Shown here: positions 1 to 7,742 of the stretch, in pieces
How positions within the stretch are numbered: the first letter of the stretch is position 1
Layout: every line of letters begins with the position of its first letter
Virus record (IMG/VR): IMGVR_UViG_3300042560_001229
Coordinates: 17,220 to 81,219 of that record
Length of the DNA: 64,000 bases
Direction: 5' to 3' (one strand)
DNA from: a virus
Notes under the pieces: model-generated
The model's database searches: none
Seen by the model: the letters and a program-made list of their open reading frames with translations, nothing else
Told to the model about the DNA's origin: nothing
Program-made: the position numbers and the translations under genes

Positions 1-1
1 G

Positions 2-1102
2 ATGCCCCTCTACGAGATGATCTTCCCCAAGGCGACGTTGCATCCGCTTTTCAACAGGTCAGATAGTTGGATGCTGAACAACGGAAGCGGGGTAAGGGCT
101 AAGTCGGTAGGGAAGAAGCTGACCGGACGCCGGGTGGACTGGCTGATTATTGATGATGCCCACTCCGGTCGTCGTGAGGCCGAAAGTCCTCTGGCAAGGA
201 AGCGAGTGCGCGAGTGGTATTTCGGTGATTGCATCAGCCGTCTGGCTCCGAGTGCCACCGTTTTTATCATAGGGACTCGCTGGCATCCGCAGGATTTGAT
301 TGGGCATCTGATCGGGGAGGAATACACCGAGGAGATGGTGTTGCAGGGCAAGACGCAGGAGTTGTTCAGTGCCACGAACATGGAGGCCATCTGCACGGAC
401 ACGGACAAAGACCCGCTGCATCGGGATGTGGGAGCCGCCCTATTCCCCGAAGTGCGTAACCGGGTGTTCTTGGAAAACATCAGGGCGGCGATTCCAGAGT
501 ATGAGTGGCAGAGTCAGTTCCAAGGCAAGCCGCAGACCAGCGGCAGCGGACAGGTGGACATCAATAAGCTGCATCGCATCAGCATGTCGGATGTGCCCAC
601 GAACATCGAATGGTTCCGTGGTTGGGACTTGGCGCTGACGGAGAACAAGACCAGCGACTACTCGGCAGGGCCGCTCTGCGCCTATGACAAGGCGAAGGAC
701 TTTTTCTACATCATTGATATGTTCCGTGAGAAGCTGGCGTGGCCAAGGTTGAAGCCGCAGATTGTCCGTCTGGCGAAGCTCGACCATGAGGAGCACGGTT
801 CGCATCGCGTAGGCATGGAGGCGGTGATTGGTTTCGACATCGGCTGGCAGGAAGTGCGGCAGGAGTTGATGGGTGTGATGAAGGTGGAGAAGCGCAATCC
901 GTCCTCGGACAAGCTGATTCGAGCGCAGCCGTGGTTTAACAAGATCGAAGCCGGGAAGGTGTTCCTCGTCCGTGGGGAATGGAACCGGGACTTCCTCAAC
1001 GAGTTGTCCCTTTTCCCCGATGGCGACCATGATGACCAGATAGATGGAGTCTCGGTTTGCTGGGAGATGGCGACCAAGGTGCAGAAGCTCCTGTTCGCGT
1101 AA
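2..1102 (+). CDS. terL: Terminase large subunit, 5' end cut by window
   Basis: ATPase-nuclease motor that packages DNA into the prohead. The visible part has a Walker B-like WLIIDDAHS (about residues 47-55), a coupling-type GTRWHPQDL segment (about 91-99), and an RNase H-fold nuclease half starting at GWDLAL (about 208) and ending in GDHDDQIDG (about 341), which supplies the late acidic metal ligands. The Walker A loop is absent, so the gene almost certainly begins upstream of the window; position 2 is only the first in-frame ATG. It is followed by 190 bases of non-coding DNA with a promoter. Family assignment is firm; the start is unknown. Confidence 0.93.
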   Translation: MPLYEMIFPKATLHPLFNRSDSWMLNNGSGVRAKSVGKKLTGRRVDWLIIDDAHSGRREAESPLARKRVREWYFGDCISRLAPSATVFIIGTRWHPQDLIGHLIGEEYTEEMVLQGKTQELFSATNMEAICTDTDKDPLHRDVGAALFPEVRNRVFLENIRAAIPEYEWQSQFQGKPQTSGSGQVDINKLHRISMSDVPTNIEWFRGWDLALTENKTSDYSAGPLCAYDKAKDFFYIIDMFREKLAWPRLKPQIVRLAKLDHEEHGSHRVGMEAVIGFDIGWQEVRQELMGVMKVEKRNPSSDKLIRAQPWFNKIEAGKVFLVRGEWNRDFLNELSLFPDGDHDDQIDGVSVCWEMATKVQKLLFA

Positions 1103-1234
1103 TCCACACCCAAACCGCCTCTTAGGACAGGCCGCTCCAGAGGCCACAAAAGCCCCATACGTTGAGCAGGCTGGCTTCCCCACTACCTACCCTCCAGAAG
1201 TTGCAAACGCCGGTTTCCAGTCATCGAAACTATT

Positions 1235-1285
1235 TTTGCAACAGTTGCAAATTCTTTTTGACAACGAATCACTCCTGTAAGAAAC
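1235..1285 (+). promoter_or_regulatory. 17-bp element plus TTGACA promoter (P1)
   Basis: TTTGCAACAGTTGCAAA at 1235-1251 lies 6 bp upstream of TTGACA (1258-1263). The spacer carries ACGAATCA. The ATG at 1295 is 37 nt after the first T of the -35, with no Shine-Dalgarno, so the transcript would start within a few bases of the ATG. The whole block is nearly identical to the one at 51849-51899. The rest of 1103-1294 holds no gene. Confidence 0.7.
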
Positions 1286-1294
1286 TGCTGCCTT

Positions 1295-1579
1295 ATGAAA
1301 TCCACCCGCCAACCCGACCCCGCTGAAATCCAACGCAAGCTCGATCTTGCCATTGCCTTCAAAGCCGCCTGCGCCCGTCTGCGGGCCACCCGCGCTCGCA
1401 CCCTGTCCGAGCAGCCGCCCCTCTCCACCTACGTCAACGGTGTGTATGACGACCGGAGCGAGGACTTCCACGCCCGCGAGAACGAAATCGAAAATGACCG
1501 CCGTGCTGCGGAGTTCGATGAAACCGTGGCCGAACGCGCCGCGCAGTTCAGTGAGCACGCCCTCCCTACCGCCTACTGA
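1295..1579 (+). CDS. Hypothetical protein, 94 aa, MKST start
   Basis: First gene after promoter P1. It begins ATGAAATCCACC, the start sequence seen at several other promoter-proximal genes. The protein is soluble, charged, mostly helical, with no motif I recognise. The start is set by promoter spacing rather than a ribosome site. It ends 1 base before the next ATG, so it heads an operon of very small genes running to about 4.3 kb. Confidence 0.65.
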   Translation: MKSTRQPDPAEIQRKLDLAIAFKAACARLRATRARTLSEQPPLSTYVNGVYDDRSEDFHARENEIENDRRAAEFDETVAERAAQFSEHALPTAY

Positions 1580-1580
1580 C

Positions 1581-1862
1581 ATGAGCTACCAGACTATCGA
1601 AGCAACCATGTATCTGGAGCGGGATGGGTATGAAGTGCAGGTGTCCCTCAGCGCCACGTTCATTCCCGGCTCACGCCAGACCCGCGAGGAGCCTGTCGAG
1701 GAAGCCTGCTTGGAGGATGTCACAGCCAAGTTGCCCGATGGACGGGAACTGACTTTGGAGGACGATGAGGAGGACGATGCCGAGCAAGCTCTGTGGCAAG
1801 CAGTCGAGGGTAAGCGCGAGGATGCACAGGTTCGTAACCACGTAAGCCGAAGGGACGAATAG
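1581..1862 (+). CDS. Hypothetical acidic protein, 93 aa
   Basis: Starts MSYQTIEATMYLERDGYEVQ, one base after the preceding stop. The first half looks like a beta-rich module; residues 60-75 are a strongly acidic run (LEDDEEDDAEQ). An upstream in-frame extension to 1347 lies wholly inside the preceding gene and reads like a shadow frame, so I start it at 1581. Similar 'YQTIEA..YLERDG' openings are common in phage orphans; no function inferred. Confidence 0.65.
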   Translation: MSYQTIEATMYLERDGYEVQVSLSATFIPGSRQTREEPVEEACLEDVTAKLPDGRELTLEDDEEDDAEQALWQAVEGKREDAQVRNHVSRRDE

Positions 1863-1863
1863 C

Positions 1864-1962
1864 ATGAGCAGAAACGATCAAGAACTTCTGATATTCGCCA
1901 TCTACATGCTGGCTGTCGCCATCTGGACGGTCGCCTACTTCATACCGGCACCCTCGCTATGA
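1864..1962 (+). CDS. Small single-span membrane protein, 32 aa
   Basis: Encodes MSRNDQELL then a hydrophobic stretch (IFAIYMLAVAIWTVAYFI, residues 10-27) and a short tail. The stop overlaps the next ATG (ATGA). Its size and single membrane segment suggest an inner membrane micropeptide; position between two coupled genes supports translation. Role unknown. Confidence 0.5.
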   Translation: MSRNDQELLIFAIYMLAVAIWTVAYFIPAPSL

Positions 1963-2135
1963 CCATCACCTATCTGAACGGAGAGAACAGGCAAGTGACC
2001 GAGCATCTGCCCTGCCGCACGGCTCTTGCCGCTGTGGAGTTGCTGAAAGCCGCAGGGAAGAATTTCAAGTATCTCGTGCGCTGTGAACCAGACGCACCCG
2101 CAGTGAAACCAAAAACAGAAAACCAACCGAAATGA
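1959..2135 (+). CDS. Hypothetical protein, 58 aa (ITYxNG type)
   Basis: Opens MTITYLNGENRQVTE, and shares the ITY-x-NG opening with the 55-residue protein at 5364, which suggests a small paralogous pair of beta-rich proteins. The tail is Lys/Pro-rich. It overlaps both neighbours by 4 nt, so translation is probably coupled along the operon. No known function. Confidence 0.55.
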   Translation: MTITYLNGENRQVTEHLPCRTALAAVELLKAAGKNFKYLVRCEPDAPAVKPKTENQPK

Positions 2136-2401
2136 AACAGTATCAAGACCACGACCCGATCAAGGACAAAGGCAAGGCAGTGCCGCATCCGAAACGTCCG
2201 ACCCATTACTCCTACCGGGGCCGGGGCTGCGGAGGCTCCCTCACCTTTCTGCGTTCGCAGATAGACAGTGCCACCCGGAAGGCGAACTCGCCCAAGGCGG
2301 TAGCTGATAGGGGCGGTCGTCTTGGAATCTTCGGCATCCTGATGGCCGTGGCCGCGTCTGTGAAATCCGCCGCACGCCGCCCTACTCAACGAGGACGCTA
2401 A
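2132..2401 (+). CDS. Hypothetical basic protein, 89 aa
   Basis: Basic protein, N-terminal part rich in Lys/His/Pro, the C-terminal third with a short hydrophobic patch (GRLGIFGILMAVAASVKSAA) that could be a weak membrane segment or amphipathic helix. It overlaps its upstream neighbour by ATGA. No recognised domain. Confidence 0.5.
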   Translation: MKQYQDHDPIKDKGKAVPHPKRPTHYSYRGRGCGGSLTFLRSQIDSATRKANSPKAVADRGGRLGIFGILMAVAASVKSAARRPTQRGR

Positions 2402-2405
2402 GACC

Positions 2406-2438
2406 ATGACACCTTACGAAGCACAGGAGGCCAAATGA
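2406..2438 (+). CDS. Possible 10-codon coupling ORF
   Basis: ATG at 2406 opens MTPYEAQEAK and its stop overlaps the next ATG at 2435. Its last codons also contain the ribosome site (AGGAGG) of that gene, so it may only couple translation, or may not be translated at all. Confidence 0.3.
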   Translation: MTPYEAQEAK

Positions 2439-2704
2439 CCATCTGGAAATACCCGCTGACCCTCACCGACGTTCAGGATGTGCGGATGCCCATTGGCTCG
2501 GAAATCCTCACGGTGCAGGTGCAGCACGCCAGCCTATGCCTGTGGGCGCTGGTGAATCAGAATGCCGGACGAGATGCCGGTGAGGTTCGCACAATCGAAA
2601 TCCACGGCACTGGCATCATAATGTCGGACGAGGAGCGTCGTTACATCGGCACCGCGCAGATGGCCGGTGGCGCTCTCGTCTGGCACGTTTTCGAGAGGCT
2701 ATGA
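2435..2704 (+). CDS. DUF7352-like phage protein, 89 aa
   Basis: Sequence features MPIGSEILTVQVQ, LWALVNQ and a C-terminal GTAQMAGGALVWHVFE, a layout seen in a widespread phage orphan family (DUF7352-type, from memory). These are single-domain beta-barrel-like proteins of about this length; function unknown. A strong AGGAGG lies 8 nt upstream of the ATG. Overlaps the next gene by 4 nt. Confidence 0.7.
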   Translation: MTIWKYPLTLTDVQDVRMPIGSEILTVQVQHASLCLWALVNQNAGRDAGEVRTIEIHGTGIIMSDEERRYIGTAQMAGGALVWHVFERL

Positions 2705-2865
2705 AAACGATCACGAACATGAGGCAGTGCCCCAAAGGTCTGACCCGGCCTCAGCGCAAGGTGGTGAGCAGCATCCTCAGTCGCGTGCGGTTCAAGAAAG
2801 GCCGGGGTGTGGTGGTGCATTACTACCATCGGACTAGGGAAGTGCTCGCCCGCCCTCTATTTTGA
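2701..2865 (+). CDS. Hypothetical basic protein, 54 aa
   Basis: Basic (KGLTRPQRKVVSS, RFKKGRG) with an overlapping ATGA start. Its TGA stop lies within the left arm of the 17-bp element at 2861, so this element forms the end of the gene. No recognised domain. Confidence 0.5.
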   Translation: MKTITNMRQCPKGLTRPQRKVVSSILSRVRFKKGRGVVVHYYHRTREVLARPLF

Positions 2866-2877
2866 AACTGTTGCAAT
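2861..2877 (+). repeat. 17-bp element at a gene junction
   Basis: TTTGAAACTGTTGCAAT. It supplies the TGA stop of the upstream gene (2863-2865) and the first bases of the next ATG (2876). The same stop-element-start arrangement recurs at 53033. Confidence 0.75.
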
Positions 2878-3217
2878 GAGCACACCTACCAAAGAGCAAA
2901 TCAAAGACGGGAGGAAGTGCTGGCGTCCGAAGATGCCGGAGCTATCCAAGGCATGTGCGAGTTGTCCGTTCATGGAAGGGAACGATTCCGAGTTCGCCAA
3001 GATCATCGCCCGGCTCAGGCGGGTGAGTGTGCAGAACGTCCTCAAGTCCGACATCGAATATGCGCGGAGGAGTGTGAAACTGGACACTGTGCTGACCGGC
3101 AACTTCGCCTGCCATCACACCGCCTATGACTTGGAGAGCATGAAGCCCAAGCCGCAGACGGAGTTGCGCCAGTGCAAGGGAGCCGCTGACTGGTATCGCG
3201 CCGGAGGACAGATATGA
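2876..3217 (+). CDS. DUF6283-like Cys-rich protein, 113 aa
   Basis: Contains CASCPF near residue 30, CHHTAYD near 83 and RQCKGAADW near the end. This C-x2-CP(F/W) ... CH ... C-x-G-A spacing matches the DUF6283 type of phage protein and suggests metal or Fe-S binding. A second member lies at 42313. The start at 2876 is inside the 17-bp element. Biochemical role unknown. Confidence 0.6.
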   Translation: MSTPTKEQIKDGRKCWRPKMPELSKACASCPFMEGNDSEFAKIIARLRRVSVQNVLKSDIEYARRSVKLDTVLTGNFACHHTAYDLESMKPKPQTELRQCKGAADWYRAGGQI

Positions 3218-3405
3218 GCTACTACCCCTCCAACCCATCAGCTACGGAGACAGACCGCAAGATTCAGCACTGTGCTACGCCGAAGGAGGCAGCAGATGCC
3301 CTCGAAGGACATGACTTGATAATGGCGGTGGATGCCCTCAGCCGGAAGTTTGGCATCAAGACCAACTCGAAGAAGATGCACGCCCTAGTGACTCGCAAGC
3401 CATGA
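3214..3405 (+). CDS. Hypothetical protein, 63 aa
   Basis: Short helical protein that overlaps both neighbours by 4 nt. Central segment HCATPKEAADALEGHDLIMAVDALSRKFGI is amphipathic. No domain recognised; kept because of tight coupling and consistent codon use. Confidence 0.5.
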   Translation: MSYYPSNPSATETDRKIQHCATPKEAADALEGHDLIMAVDALSRKFGIKTNSKKMHALVTRKP

Positions 3406-3995
3406 GCAACGCCCTAGAAGATCAGATCGTCGAAGGGCACACGGACTTCCACAACCCGCATGATCTTATCTGGCCGCAGATCGAACCGCACCTTGGCTAT
3501 CGTCTGCTGAACACGGACGAGGTAGGCGAACTGCATCCCCAACTTGAGGAAGTGGAGGCGTGGCTGGTCACGGTAGATAAGTGGGCTACTGGCTATTGGG
3601 GACAGGATAGAGGGCTTACCTATCGCACCAAGATGACCCGCGCAGAGTTACGGAAAGCCAGAGGACTGCCGCCCGAGCCGAAACCAAGGCGCAGGCACAA
3701 TCCCGACAACGTGACCGATGACCAAGTTGGGGCAGGCTACCGACTGCTGGATGACGATGAGGTAGGGCCGGAGTTTGACCGGAACAGGGGCTTGGGTGTG
3801 GAGCGGTGGCATCCTCACGATAAGGAGTGGCTGAATGGGTATAGTGGTGGCTCAAAGAGCATTACTTACCGCACAAGCATGACGCGCAATGAACTGCGTC
3901 AGGCTCGCGGCCTGCAACCCGAAGCCGAGCCTCTCTACCCATCTGCTGCACCTGAGCCTGTCCGAGCAAAGAGATTGCGGAGACTGGAGTTTTAG
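3402..3995 (+). CDS. Tandem 'YRLL-DEVG' repeat protein, 197 aa
   Basis: Two copies (about residues 30-90 and 107-170) of a module: GYRLL-x3-DEVG, a Trp-rich centre, W-x2-GY, TYRT-x-MTR-x-ELR-x-ARGL. The tail ends KRLRRLEF. Related proteins occur at 36820 (one module, tail KRIRKLEW) and 46813 (two GYRLL copies, tail KRMRRLEF), so the phage carries a small paralogous family with a conserved basic C-terminal tail. Function unknown; the ELR-x-ARGL end could be a DNA- or protein-docking helix. Confidence 0.65.
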   Translation: MSNALEDQIVEGHTDFHNPHDLIWPQIEPHLGYRLLNTDEVGELHPQLEEVEAWLVTVDKWATGYWGQDRGLTYRTKMTRAELRKARGLPPEPKPRRRHNPDNVTDDQVGAGYRLLDDDEVGPEFDRNRGLGVERWHPHDKEWLNGYSGGSKSITYRTSMTRNELRQARGLQPEAEPLYPSAAPEPVRAKRLRRLEF

Positions 3996-4012
3996 CCCAA
4001 CCTGCTGACCTT

Positions 4013-4282
4013 ATGAAAATCGAACACTTGCTTGAAGCCATTACCGAAACCGCCCGCGAATACGAAGGTCAGGGAGCCAGCGGGCAGAGAATATGTGAAG
4101 CCCTGCGCGGTGTGGTCGCAAGGGCCGGACGTTACGCCGCCAAAGACCCCGACACGGAGGTTGCCCTGCCCGAGCACGAACTGCGGGCGATGATTCGTGA
4201 CGAGATTGCCAAGATGGTCATGCCCTTGGCGCTGGTGGAGAACCCGCCCGAAATTCTCCAACCCGAGGATGCGGAGAGATGA
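4013..4282 (+). CDS. Hypothetical helical protein, 89 aa
   Basis: All-helical, begins MKIEHLLEAITETAREYEGQG and ends in an acidic tail. No recognised motif. Sits between the YRLL protein and a virion-type protein and may belong to either. Confidence 0.5.
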   Translation: MKIEHLLEAITETAREYEGQGASGQRICEALRGVVARAGRYAAKDPDTEVALPEHELRAMIRDEIAKMVMPLALVENPPEILQPEDAER

Positions 4283-4289
4283 ATCGCAG

Positions 4290-4324
4290 TTGACAGGAGA
4301 AAGTTGCCCGCCTAGTTGTGGCGC
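4290..4324 (+). promoter_or_regulatory. Possible promoter before MANE protein
   Basis: TTGACA at 4290-4295 with the ATG of the next gene 35 nt away, the spacing used by the leaderless promoters, but without the ACGAATC spacer motif and without a 17-bp element. Confidence 0.35.
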
Positions 4325-4693
4325 ATGGCCAACGAACTTACGCTCAGACTGCAAGCCTCGATCTTGTCTGGAAATCTCCAGAGCGAGTTTCCTCAGCAGA
4401 TCATCCGTCCCAACGTGGCGGCACAGGAGCAGAATGGCGGGGTGTTCTCGCTTACGACTTCCGAGACTGACCTGACGCTGACCGGCATCACCACACCGGG
4501 CTGGCTGATCTTGAAGAATCTCGACACCACGAATTTCCTGACATGGGGGCCGAAGTCTGGCGGTTCGATGATTCTCTGCGGAAAGATTCTGGCCGGGGAG
4601 TTTGCCATCTTCCGGCTCGGCGCTGCGGTGACAATGCGGATGAAGGCGGATACGGCCACGGTCAAGGTGCAGTGGTGGGTCGTTGGCACCTAA
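4325..4693 (+). CDS. Probable virion protein, MANE family, copy 1
   Basis: 122 residues, opening MANELTLRLQ. It is a paralogue of the 118-residue protein at 16124 (MANEITVSLQ): both share TPGW-x-(L/F)(I/V)KNLD(T/S)TNF in the middle and a LxGEF-x-(I/L)x(R/K)xGAA segment near the end. Small beta-sandwich proteins of this type decorate phage capsids or tails; a virion role is inference. An alternative start 9 nt upstream is less likely. Confidence 0.6.
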   Translation: MANELTLRLQASILSGNLQSEFPQQIIRPNVAAQEQNGGVFSLTTSETDLTLTGITTPGWLILKNLDTTNFLTWGPKSGGSMILCGKILAGEFAIFRLGAAVTMRMKADTATVKVQWWVVGT

Positions 4694-4778
4694 GCCCAAG
4701 GCGGTTCCTCACCCAAACCCCCACCCTCGGGGTCTGACGATTCTCAGGGCATCCTCAGCGATTCTGCTGATGGATTCC

Positions 4779-4796
4779 CCACCTTCCCCAAGGTGG
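4779..4796 (+). terminator. Hairpin, possible terminator
   Basis: CCACCTT (4779-4785), loop CCCC, AAGGTGG (4790-4796), followed by TTTG. A 7-bp perfect stem after the MANE gene and before promoter P2. No long T tract, so only a candidate. Confidence 0.45.
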
Positions 4797-4819
4797 TTTG
4801 CCTCTTATGGGCCAACTAT

Positions 4820-4871
4820 TTTGCAACTGTTGCAAAATATCTGTTGACGACGAATCGGTTTAGGCCCATAT
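4820..4871 (+). promoter_or_regulatory. 17-bp element plus TTGACG promoter (P2)
   Basis: TTTGCAACTGTTGCAAA at 4820-4836, 7 bp gap, TTGACG at 4844-4849 with ACGAATCGGT in the spacer and CCATAT at 4866-4871 as -10. ATG 4881 is 37 nt after the first T. Nearly identical to the block at 63785-63846, down to 'cccatattggtggcat'. Confidence 0.7.
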
Positions 4872-4880
4872 TGGTGGCAT

Positions 4881-5351
4881 ATGAAATCCACCTCATCCAA
4901 ACTCAAGACCGCAGCCGTCACGCAGGCTGCACCCGTCCTCACCAAAGCCGAGCGTTTCGCCCGAGGCTTGGAGCATCTGTCTTACCAGCTTACCGCTGAC
5001 GTTGAAGACGCCAAGACGCTGAAAGCCAAGTTCATCGCTGACCTTGAAAAAGGTGACGCGACCTACCGCATTACGTGGAATGCCACTGAACTGGTGAAGG
5101 CCGAGTTCAAGGCGAGCTTCGCCTTTGGTGTTCTGGAAGATGCCAAGCGCAAAGGTGAGCAGTTGTCGGTGACACTGGCCAGCCATGTGGCCTCGCTGGG
5201 TGAGGCTATCCTCCGCAATCGGTTCATCGAATCCTCTACCAGTCCGATGAGCAACGCGGTGGCGATGGCCAAGCACGAAGCCGCCTGCCACACGCAGGAG
5301 CGGTATGCGGGAGTGGTGCGGCACTTCGTCAACGTGGCCGCTCAGTCCTAA
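4881..5351 (+). CDS. Hypothetical helical protein, 156 aa, MKST start
   Basis: First gene after promoter P2, opening ATGAAATCCACC. A long helical protein with alternating charge (KAERFARGLEHLSYQLTADVEDAKTLKAKFIADLEKG), resembling small recombination-accessory or SSB-partner proteins, but I do not recognise the family. A candidate early protein given its promoter. Confidence 0.6.
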   Translation: MKSTSSKLKTAAVTQAAPVLTKAERFARGLEHLSYQLTADVEDAKTLKAKFIADLEKGDATYRITWNATELVKAEFKASFAFGVLEDAKRKGEQLSVTLASHVASLGEAILRNRFIESSTSPMSNAVAMAKHEAACHTQERYAGVVRHFVNVAAQS

Positions 5352-5363
5352 CCGAACACGAAC

Positions 5364-5531
5364 ATGACTTTGAACATCACGTATAAGAACGGAAAGGTGC
5401 AGACGATTGAGCGCGTCACGGACATCAAGGAGCGCGAGCGCGACGGCGGTGTGGTGATTATCTACTACGGCGACTGCGGCTTCCAGAAAACGGAGAAGAA
5501 GCATATCACCAATATGGAGGTGACGCTGTGA
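5364..5531 (+). CDS. Hypothetical protein, 55 aa (ITYxNG type)
   Basis: MTLNITYKNGKVQTIERVTDIKE; beta-rich, likely paralogue of the 58-residue protein at 1959. Its stop overlaps the GTG start of the next gene. Confidence 0.5.
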   Translation: MTLNITYKNGKVQTIERVTDIKERERDGGVVIIYYGDCGFQKTEKKHITNMEVTL

Positions 5532-5824
5532 GCCGCCTGCTCGAACTGCCCTCGGTCAAGGATTGGCCGGAACCGCGCCGGAGGAAGGCTGTGAACACGC
5601 TTCTCTACAAGCTGGGGTTCAACCAGTGGTATCAGTCCATCCCGACTACGGAGATTGCGGACATCCTCACCCGCTTCGGCTTTGATGCCTCGGTGATGGA
5701 GGGCATCTACACCGGCAGGGATGGGCGGATGCACGAACAGATCAAGGACAGCCGACTGTGGCTGACGATGACATGGCACGCGATGCCGAGTGGCCGCTAC
5801 GAAATCGTGGCTTATGTCAATTAA
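5528..5824 (+). CDS. Hypothetical protein, 98 aa
   Basis: Starts at GTG in a GTGA overlap. Basic N-terminus (KDWPEPRRRKAVNTLLYKLGF) followed by a mixed alpha/beta region. The segment TTEIADILTRFGF looks like a short helix pair that could form part of a winged helix, but this is weak. Overlaps the next gene by 11 nt. Confidence 0.5.
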   Translation: MSRLLELPSVKDWPEPRRRKAVNTLLYKLGFNQWYQSIPTTEIADILTRFGFDASVMEGIYTGRDGRMHEQIKDSRLWLTMTWHAMPSGRYEIVAYVN

Positions 5825-6077
5825 CACCTTCCCCGAAACAGGTGTGCTGCTGGACGCAATGCTTGCCGCTCTCGGCCCGCAGACTCCGACAGCAACCACC
5901 GATCAGATGTGCGACCGCATCATCGTTTCGCTGAGGATGCCTGACCGCATGAGTGGAGATTCCGAGTTCAAGACTCGGGTGTATCGGTTGCTGTGCCGAA
6001 TGAAGAAGCGCGGACTGTTCACCAGCACGAGGGAGTGGACTGGAAAAGGTTACGGCCCATTATGGAGGCTCGCGTAA
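5814..6077 (+). CDS. Small winged-helix-like protein, 87 aa
   Basis: MSINTFPETGVLLD, then helices around PTATTDQMCDRIIVSLRM and a C-terminal SEFKTRVYRLLCRMKKRGLFTSTREW resembling a recognition helix plus wing. A DNA-binding role is inference from shape only. The start at 5814 (not the upstream in-frame ATG at 5790) minimises overlap. Confidence 0.5.
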   Translation: MSINTFPETGVLLDAMLAALGPQTPTATTDQMCDRIIVSLRMPDRMSGDSEFKTRVYRLLCRMKKRGLFTSTREWTGKGYGPLWRLA

Positions 6078-6085
6078 ATTAACTT

Positions 6086-6113
6086 TTGACAACGAATCGA
6101 ATCTGAGCCAAGC
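6086..6113 (+). promoter_or_regulatory. TTGACA promoter (P3), no 17-bp element
   Basis: TTGACA at 6086 with ACGAATCGAA spacer; ATG 6124 is 38 nt downstream and opens ATGAAATCCACC. The upstream 17-bp element is missing; the -35 directly follows the previous gene's stop. Confidence 0.6.
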
Positions 6114-6123
6114 TACCTGTATT

Positions 6124-6420
6124 ATGAAATCCACCACTAGTCCGAAGTCCAAGGCTGTCCGAGTTGGCAGCATTTTGTTTCACCCTCCCCGTATGGAGCG
6201 AAGGTTCCTGTTGTTCACCCTTACTGGTGAGCCTGTGTATCAGTATGGCTACACCGGCTACACGTTGGAGAAGAACGGGACACGTCAGCAGTCCACCAGC
6301 TATGGGGACGTTGGTGATGACCTGCGGCAGAGGCGCGCAGCCAAGGCCACGGCCAAGCTCGGAGTCCCCGTCGAATGGCGGGAGACGAAGCCAGTCGAAA
6401 TGATGGGGGTGTCGTTCTAA
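6124..6420 (+). CDS. Hypothetical protein, 98 aa, MKST start
   Basis: Promoter-proximal gene opening ATGAAATCCACC. Basic, beta-rich centre with a Tyr/Gly run (EPVYQYGYTGYTLEKNG). Its TAA overlaps the ligase ATG by one base (TAATG), so it is co-transcribed with the ligase. No recognised domain. Confidence 0.55.
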   Translation: MKSTTSPKSKAVRVGSILFHPPRMERRFLLFTLTGEPVYQYGYTGYTLEKNGTRQQSTSYGDVGDDLRQRRAAKATAKLGVPVEWRETKPVEMMGVSF

Positions 6421-7430
6421 TGATTGCCCGCCCCATGCTGGCCGAGACGCTGGAGAATGTCGCAGACATCCAGTTCCCGGTGCTCGCCACCGATAAGATT
6501 GATGGTCGCCGCAACCTCCTACTCCCACCCACCGAAGCCGGGAAGATGAGCCGCTGTGCCAGCCGTTCGCTGAAAGGGTTGAAGAATGACTTCACGCGGG
6601 AGTGGCTGGAGAGCTACCTCCCACCCGGCTTGGATGGGGAGTTGGTGGTGCTGACGCCCGATGGCCGCGTGGACGAGTTTCACGTTATCTCGTCGGCGTT
6701 CACTAATGACGGTGAGCCTGACTTCCGCTTCATGGTGTTCGATGACTTCCGTGGCGGGTTGCAGGAGCCATATCTGGAGAGAATGAAACGGCTGGAGAAA
6801 TCCCGGCTCCCATCTGGCAGGGTTATCAAGCTGCTTCCCACCCTCATTGAGAACGAGGAGGAACTGGACGCCTTTGAAGCCGCTGCCCTTGCCCGAGGGA
6901 ATGAAGGGATTATGATTCGCACGCCCCACTCACCTTACAAGGAGGGACGCAGCACGGTGCGCGAAGGTTGGCTGCTCAAGATCAAACGGTTCAAGGATGC
7001 GGAGGGCACTATCGTCGGAACCGTGGAGGGGATGCACAATGCGAATGAGGCCACGATCAACGAAGTAGGGCGCACGCAGCGTTCCACTTCCAAGGAGGGC
7101 AAGATTGGCAAGGGCCGAGTTGGTGCGCTGGTGGTCAAGCCGCTGGAGTTTGGCCCTCCTACCAATGACGACTGGCTGTATGTGCAGCAGAACGCTCATC
7201 GGATGAAGGCGGCAGTGCAGAGCCACCCGTATCTGTTTATGATGGGCACCGGAGCCATCACCGTAGGCGGGAACAACGTCCCGTTGTCCGAAGCGCACAC
7301 GATGCACAGACGGGTGGTGAAGTATAAGTTCCAGCCCATCGGCGTGAAGGTGAAGCCGCGTTTCCCGCAATGCCTCGGCTACCGGGACGCTGATGATATG
7401 GATGGCGAACAGCAAGGGAGGCTGTTATGA
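6420..7430 (+). CDS. ATP-dependent DNA ligase, 336 aa
   Basis: Seals nicks using ATP through an enzyme-AMP intermediate. Motif I is TDKIDGRRN with the adenylated lysine K26; DGELVV (about 79), FMVFDDF (about 111), EGIMIRT (about 164) and WLLKIKR (about 182) are motifs III, IIIa, IV and V. The C-terminal part fits an OB-fold. Length is that of minimal phage ligases. The last ~100 residues (with GTGAITVGGNNVPL) are not typical and may be an extra module. Its placement in the early operon, far from the polymerase cluster, is unusual but not rare. Confidence 0.9.
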   Translation: MIARPMLAETLENVADIQFPVLATDKIDGRRNLLLPPTEAGKMSRCASRSLKGLKNDFTREWLESYLPPGLDGELVVLTPDGRVDEFHVISSAFTNDGEPDFRFMVFDDFRGGLQEPYLERMKRLEKSRLPSGRVIKLLPTLIENEEELDAFEAAALARGNEGIMIRTPHSPYKEGRSTVREGWLLKIKRFKDAEGTIVGTVEGMHNANEATINEVGRTQRSTSKEGKIGKGRVGALVVKPLEFGPPTNDDWLYVQQNAHRMKAAVQSHPYLFMMGTGAITVGGNNVPLSEAHTMHRRVVKYKFQPIGVKVKPRFPQCLGYRDADDMDGEQQGRLL

Positions 7431-7712
7431 CTTTGGTGGTCAGTAGTAGCAACATGGTGCCCACGCGAGATGCTGGGACAGGGCGGTGGAATCTTCGCCT
7501 CATAGAAACAAGCGCGCTACTGGCCACCATCACTTTCAGTAGCAATGCTGAGGCTGACGGGCTGGCAGTATCCAGCCGAGGGCTGACGGCGAAAGCCTAT
7601 GTAGCCTGCCATAATCCTATACGGCCCTCGCAAAGGTGCAGTGTAGGCAGTGCCCTCCGTGTGCGCTGTAAAAGGGTGCAAACCCAACGCGGCCCTTTCG
7701 GGGTAGATGGAT

Positions 7713-7737
7713 GCGGGTTCGATTCCCGCACGCTCCA
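7713..7737 (+). tRNA. tRNA 3'-half-like segment
   Basis: T-stem GCGGG (7713-7717), loop TTCGATT, CCCGC (7725-7729), then a 7-base acceptor strand ACGCTCC and discriminator A. No matching 5' acceptor (GGAGCGT) is found upstream, so no full tRNA can be folded. Could be a relic, or the 3' end of a host tRNA copied as an attachment core. Confidence 0.35.
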
Positions 7738-7742
7738 GTTAC

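Noticed and set aside
1347-1580. N-terminal extension of the 1581 gene
   Set aside because: The extension lies wholly inside the preceding gene in another frame and is Pro/Ser-rich shadow sequence.
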